A DNA stretch of 64,000 nt, taken from positions 1,922,001 through 1,986,000 of the forward strand of contig CP126200.1 of NCBI GenBank assembly GCA_030272155.1, given 5' to 3'. Position 1 is the stretch's first letter. The number at the start of each line of letters is the position of its first letter. The notes beneath the pieces are model-generated. The model was not told where the DNA came from, searched no databases, and worked only from the letters and a program-made list of their open reading frames with translations. Below are positions 58,758 through 64,000 of the stretch, piece by piece. Made by a program: the position numbers and the translations under genes. This DNA is from Tetradesmus obliquus. Taxonomy: Eukaryota; Chlorophyta; Chlorophyceae; Sphaeropleales; Scenedesmaceae.

Positions 58758-60012
58758 CTACCAGTTGAAACTTCTAGTAATGCCGGGCTGCCTGCGCCAC
58801 ACTATATGGATATTAGGTCTGGCCCTAGGTGGCAATACCATTGTGACGGGGTCACAGAAGAGGTTGCACGTAGGTAGGAGCGTAGCGTGGCGCAGCCCCC
58901 AGGTGCAGCAAGCAGTGTGAACTTCACACGGTTGAAGCGTCAGCCCTGGCCTCGAGTCATGTGCCTGGTGTGCGCCTGTCTGGCGGAATGCACAAATTCC
59001 AACGCACAGCAGCTGCTGCGGCAGCAGCAAGTGCCTACTGTCACTTTGACAGCCATGCTGCGACAGGGTGGCGGGACAGCAGCGCAGCAGGCAATGCCTC
59101 ATGCTGCTGCCAGTTGCAGTCTGTCTCTGGACGCTCTGTGTGTTTGAGGGTGTACCTGCTCTCAGGCCTGCCTTCAGCAGGCTGGCAGTGATACATGGTA
59201 CAGCAGTCGATGCTTTGGTTTTTCTCTCGTCTAGTATCACAGAGTGAATCACTGATGAATTTGAGTTGATGGCTAATGGATTAGGTGGTTGCCTATTGAC
59301 CCTGTCATTGGCTCGAAAACGGGCGGGAACCCAGACCGTACGGGCTTACGCGTGCGTGTAACACACGAATCCTGTGTGCTGGGTTGGGCCCACTTGTTGC
59401 TGCCACAGAACCCTTCCAAGTTCGGGATACCGGGTATGATGCAACAGTACTGTGTTACACGAGACGCATACCATGCATACACAACGCATATCATGGTGCT
59501 GATGGTGTCATGACAGCAGCAGAAACATGGCCAAAATCACATTCAAACAATTGGCTCAACTGGTGACGTGATGATGGCTGCTGATTGTTGTTGCACTGGT
59601 GCTGCGGCACTACCAATGCAATGCCAAAGAATGCCGAGTCAGAGGCTGCTTCCAGCCCATTAGCAGGCTGCACTCTGGCAAGCACCTTGCTTCGTGACCC
59701 GTGACCTTGACTGCACACATGTGTGCACTTGTACACGTGACGCACAACACACCGCCAACGAATCGGGCACGTCGTCCACATGGCTGGCCAATCACAAGAT
59801 CACTGAGCAGGTAGAGCAACTTGCTTGTCTGAAACAACGGGATACCAGAGCTCAAAAGACAGTGCAAACCTCCAGACGAACTTGTAACCAATCACAGCTG
59901 TCCCGTGATGCTAGCACACCTCCCACTGCTGCCGCTGCTGCAACTTGAAGCAGCTAGGGCCGGGTCCACCCATCACCCGTCAGCAGCTGGGCCGCATTGC
60001 TGACCACCACCC
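58758..60012. other. Convergent intergenic region, BolA and LRR genes
   Basis: No convincing gene. Part of it (about 59270-59560) lacks the CAG/CTG richness of its surroundings. A TGTAA lies at 59357-59361, rather far (600 bp) from the BolA stop. Confidence 0.5.
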
Positions 60013-61690
60013 TTAGCAACTGCGCCGTACTGCTGCCCAGAACTCCTTCACATGCTCGTCTGTCACCTGCTCACAGTCATCCACCCGCAACTTCTGCAGG
60101 CGAGACAGCCCAGTCAGCAGCATCAAGCCGTCACGTGTCAGCCCAGCACTACCTGCAAGACCTAGCTCTGTGAGCAGTGTCAGCTGACCAATCGCTGCTA
60201 AGCACACCATGTCGCCCAGCTCACACCACCCCAGGTCAAGGTGCTGCAGCTGCTTCAAGCTGCAGGCCAGCAATGTTGCAGTCGTATCATCCACTGCGGC
60301 CCCCTGCCCTGCCAGCACGAGCCGCGTCAGGGCGGTGAGGGTTGACAGCGCCCGAGCGTCGCCAGGTACTATTGAGTTTGGCGCGATGACGAGGTGTTGA
60401 AGGTTCTTCAGGCCCGCTAGCTTGAGGCACACTGCCACTGGCCGCGCATAGCGATAGTACCCGCTGTCGGATGCCAATGCGTTGATTTGCAGCTTGGTCA
60501 GCTGCGTGCATGGCGCAACCGCATCCAAAATAGCTGCCACGCGGCTCGGCCGCGGCGCGGCATGGGTGATACCTACGTATGCAAACATCAGCTCGCGCAG
60601 CTGCGGCAGCTGCGCCCAGACAGCACCACCTACTGCTGCGTCATAAGGCAGGTGGTACTGCAGGGTCAGGTGCTGCAGGTTTGGCAGCTGGGCCAGCTGC
60701 AGCAGCGGCTGCTGCTCTGTGAAGCCTACCACCAGGCTTAGGCGCTGCAGCAGCTGCAGCGGCAGCACCGCCGACATGATGACCGCGGCGTCAACTGCCA
60801 GCAAGTGCAGCTGCTGCAGCTGCGATGGCAGCACTGATCCCACCGGCAGGTGCTGCCCAATTGTCAGCTGCTGCAGCTGCCGTAGGTTGGACAGGTGGAG
60901 CACTGGCAGGCTGTCATCGGTCTGCAGATCATGGTGCTGCAGCGGCAGCGGCTGCAGCAGCAGCTGCTGCAACTCGTTCTCATCGCCCCACCACAGCCCA
61001 GACAGCCGCAGAGATGTCAGCCGGCTGAGCTGCGCCAGTACTGCGAGGAATCCTTTCATCGGCTGCCGCTGCCACCTTTGTAAGCGCAGCTGCTGCAGGC
61101 TGCTCAGCCTCACAAGCACCGCCGACAGAGCGGCAGCATCTACCGTGCCATAGCATGTCATGCTCAGCTCCAGGTGTGTGAGGCTGTGTGCTGGCAGTGC
61201 AGCCAGCATGCCTAAGTCGCCTGGCTCTCCTAGGCACCTGCTGCTGAAGCTGGCCAGCCGCAGGCCCTGCTGCTGCTGCTGCTGCTGCTTCTGCTGGCGC
61301 TTGGGGGTGCAAGTCCCTGCTGCAACTGCTGCCGTTGCTGTGTTGGCTGGAGGCAAGGCTGCTAGCTGCAAGGCCTGCCGCAGCAGCTGGAATGCTGTCC
61401 TGTAGTGCACCTCTGCCTGCAACCCGTGAATGCCTGTTTTCTGATCCGGCATTCTGCTGGAAGTGATGCTGATGCTCCTGACCAGGCCAGCATGCTGCTG
61501 CAGCCAGTCGCAGAAGCTGCCCAGCTGCAGCAGGCTGCTGTGCAGGTGCAGCTTGATGTCTGTGTTGCAGGCGCTGCACTGCCGCACTGCCTCCCTCCAT
61601 GCCTTGCAGGCACGCGCTGCTGCACAAAGCACTCTGGGGTTGCTGCTGGCTGCTGGATTCTCTAGAGAGATGGCCAGAGCTAAAGATGCG
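60013..61690 (-). CDS. Leucine-rich-repeat protein, F-box-like N-terminus
   Basis: A single long open frame (60013 to at least 61632) of about 540 codons. It has many LRRs of the form LQQLRLQRWQRQPMKGFLAV, LTSLRLSGLWWGDENEL, LQHLDLGWCELGDMVCLAAI and LQKLRVDDCEQVTDEHVKEF. N-terminally, NPRVLCAAARACKAWREAV resembles the second half of an F-box. The frame stays open to about 61710, where an in-frame TAG sits next to a possible AG acceptor; there is no in-frame ATG near there, so a short upstream exon probably holds the start. A poly-Gln run lies near 61275-61300. Substrate unknown. It is convergent with the BolA gene. No intron and no exon copies seen. Confidence 0.75.
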
Positions 61691-62686
61691 CCAGATGGTT
61701 GGTGACTCTATATAGAAAGCAGACCAGCATTGTAGCAACAGCGGCAGCACAGCAGTAAGGCGTTGGCCAAAGCAGTAGCAGCGCCAGCAGTGCACTCCCC
61801 GTGCAGTTGTTCCCACAGCAGCAAGCTAAAAATGAGCGGTTTTGGACAGTTATATTTAGATGTCAATGCCAATTTGCACTGGCATCATTTCCTAGTGTGA
61901 TCCCACGCCACGCAGCTCACCTGCATGTTGCCGTGCGGCACAGGCGTGAAACCTTGTGATAACAGCAGAAGCTGGGGAGTCCATACGATACGATTTCGGT
62001 GGCAGTTGCTGTGAAGTGCTGTTTTCGGAGGCACGCCTACCAAGCACACCGGAGTTGGTATCTGAAAAGTCTCAAAAAGGGTTTCGTCTGTTTAATCGCG
62101 CGCACAACTCCTGACAACGTCGAATGTTGCATATCAAGCTTAAAATTGCATACGTATTTTTAAGTTGCCTGATGCGTAGCTGAAGCGGTGGACAGAAGCT
62201 ACAAATGGCTAGTTACTGTGCAGCAGCCTCATCAGCTCTTGCAATCAACCATAGATGCTGCTGAGTCAGAACTTGCCTTCAAGGCACACGGCGTGTTCAC
62301 TGTATCAGCATTATATGGCACACCATCACCACACTGAACAGCAACAACCCCACCAGCAACAAAAGAGCAGCACAACCTTGGACTCAGTCTGAACAGGAGG
62401 TGTAACACGCACAAGCTGGACAGTGAAGCTGTTCGAACATAGCACACGTGTCTATCACCGTGACGGCGCAGGATACCTGACATATCAACCAATGCAGCGA
62501 ACATCCTACAGCTTCCTGCAGGCCGTTTTATTGCTGTTATGGCTGCGTTACTGCTTTTGTCACCCTCAACACACGTATGTGCATGCATTGTATGCAGCAG
62601 CGCTGATTATTCCAAGGAGATAAAGGGACACATCCACATCAAACTTGCAAATCAGCAGCACCATAGCAGTGTAGCGAATTTTAGAC
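61691..62686. other. Intergenic, LRR gene 5' side to right-edge gene 3' side
   Basis: Probably holds the LRR promoter and any short first exon. Nothing else recognised. Confidence 0.45.
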
Positions 62687-64000
62687 TCAGCTTGTGCGCA
62701 GGCCAGCAGCCTTGGAGGCTTTCGACACTGGTACACCACCGCCAGACCCCGACCCTGGAAATGACAGCGCTGGCAGCGACATGAGGCCAAAGTTTATCTG
62801 GATGCTCTGCTTGGCTGCGCACAGGCTGTCACTCCCTCTGCTGCCAGTCACCTCGACAGCAGCAACAGGCAGCAGGGAGGGTGACAGATGCAGCTCATCT
62901 GTCAGCCCAGCTGAGTGCTGGGCAGGATCCTATGTGTATGCAGCGTCCATCCTGCTGCTGCTTCATCATTTGCACCTGCAGCAGCTGCTGCTGCTGCCGC
63001 TGAACCTGGCTCTGCCCGCAGTGCTGCTGCAGCGGCTGCTATGGAAAGTGGCGTGTTGTCTGCAGCGTTGGAAGGCCCACCCCTGAGTGGCAGCGCCAGT
63101 GGCTTGCTGCTGTGCCGCTTCTGCCACATCTGCTGCTCTATGCTCAGCACACGCAGCTCCTGCGAGGCAAGCACATTTGCAAATCACACTGCAGCATCAC
63201 TGCACCATATATATACTCTTCCTTAGTGACCGTACTGTATGCTCTACAGCATTGAAGGTGCTTAGTTTTGCATTTCCTTGGTCCTCAGAACCCACGAGCC
63301 ATACAATGTCATCCTTCTCCCGTACAGCAGCAACAGCACATGCTAAGCTCTCCAGGCATCCCTTGCAGCCATGCAAGTTTGGCCAGCATGCGCTGCCACT
63401 TAAGGATTAGTTGCGGCGAGACCCACATCCACTGGCGACACAGCAGACTATCAAACACGCTACTAGCCCACTCCAGCTGCTGGCCACTGCTGCTTGCCCA
63501 AACCACAAATCACATGCAGATCACCCCCTGGAAGCCCTGCCGCACATCATGGAGGTCACTGAGGCACATCCTGGCAGTACAACACAGATACACATAACAG
63601 TCCTCTTCACAAAACAAGCCCAGGCCCCCTGCTCCCACCTGGAAGCCCTGCCGCACATCCTGGAAGTCCCTGAGGCACGGCTGCCTGTCCATCCTGGCGC
63701 GCCACTGCTCTGCACGGCTTACAGACACCTGCACCAGGAAACAGCACAGACTCAGGCTTTACCAGCAGGCTTCACCGGCAGGCTGTGTCAGCTCAGGATG
63801 GAGCTCCTCAGGCGCTGCCCGTAGTGCCTGGTCATACTCCCGCTCCTGGAAACACCATTAGGACGATGCCAACGCACAAGCTCTCTACTTGAAGCGAGCG
63901 GATGCACAGGAGCAACAGCATGGAATGAGCATGATGATCACACAAGACACTCCTGCTGTTGAATAGAAAGTCCTCAGCGGCTTGCAAACATTGCTTTTCA
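62687..64000 (-). CDS. Unrecognised gene, 3' part, running off the right edge
   Basis: I cannot name this product. Exons 62976-63159 and 62687-62898 join in phase (g plus AT) and end KASKAAGLRTS then TGA; a further likely exon is 63639-63728 (VSVSRAEQWRARMDRQPCLR, then DFQDVRQGFQ), which joins the next in phase 0. A possible earlier exon near 63780-63848 reads EREYDQALRAAPEELHPEL but its donor phase does not match what follows. The 62976-63159 exon has charged IEQQMWQKRHSSK then an Ala-rich stretch. Support for coding: splice consensus at each edge, continuous frame, and a partial copy of the 63639-63728 exon end at about 63524-63568, the same pattern as at known exons in this window. Confidence 0.5.
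63524..63568 (-). repeat. Copy of right-edge gene exon end
   Basis: Matches about 63638-63685 (FQDVRQGFQ and neighbours). Downstream of the likely real exon. Confidence 0.85.

Noticed and set aside
7407..64000. tRNA, rRNA, transposase and insertion-sequence signals
   Set aside because: Looked for acceptor/T-arm patterns, terminal inverted repeats and transposase motifs; nothing convincing.

Overview
The window looks like nuclear DNA of a chlorophyte green alga, probably Chlorophyceae. Nearly every gene is split by many short GT-AG introns, coding regions are full of CAG/CTG repeats (poly-Gln, poly-Ala), candidate poly(A) signals are TGTAA, and the proteins are plant/green-lineage types: a DA1-like LIM peptidase, a LUL/LOG2-type RING ligase and a double-AP2 factor. 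I see no operons, Shine-Dalgarno sites, CRISPR arrays, insertion sequences, rRNA or tRNA. Species cannot be fixed from sequence alone. Exon models were built by hand from reading frame, splice consensus and protein-family conservation; no transcript data were available.

Layout: (1) minus-strand kinesin, 3' end beyond base 1, start near 7406; (2) minus-strand DA1-like UIM-LIM-metallopeptidase, 8123-12977, complete in 9 exons; (3) plus-strand membrane-segment + F-box + leucine-rich-repeat protein, 15282-20917, 10 exons; (4) a 4.3 kb gene-poor convergent gap with local duplications; (5) minus-strand double-AP2 transcription factor, 25242-about 33309; (6) minus-strand myristoylated RING E3 of the LUL/LOG2/MGRN1 type, 34773-37965, 5 exons; (7) a 2.7 kb gap; (8) minus-strand CLP1 RNA 5'-kinase/cleavage factor, 41234-47253, 11 exons, divergent from (9) plus-strand NAD malate dehydrogenase, 47808-54255, 7 exons; (10) minus-strand TXNDC17/TRP14-like thioredoxin, 55740-57215, divergent from (11) plus-strand BolA, 57688-58757; (12) minus-strand leucine-rich-repeat protein, 60013-about 61690; (13) an unrecognised minus-strand gene running off the right end. 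The neighbours share no pathway; this is ordinary eukaryotic gene order with two short shared promoters (CLP1/MDH and TXNDC17-like/BolA).

The most striking feature is a repeated architecture that I call splice-junction echoes. Upstream introns carry one to five degenerate copies of the START of the next exon, each behind its own CTG tract and CAG acceptor. Downstream introns, or the 3' flank after the stop, carry copies of the END of the exon with its donor. By eye I find about sixty such copies in eight genes, arranged as tandem arrays with periods of roughly 50 to 265 bp. In at least two arrays the differences between echo and real exon are mostly synonymous, which is not expected of dead intronic DNA. 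The BolA gene and the LRR gene at 60-61.7 kb show none, so it is not uniform along the window.
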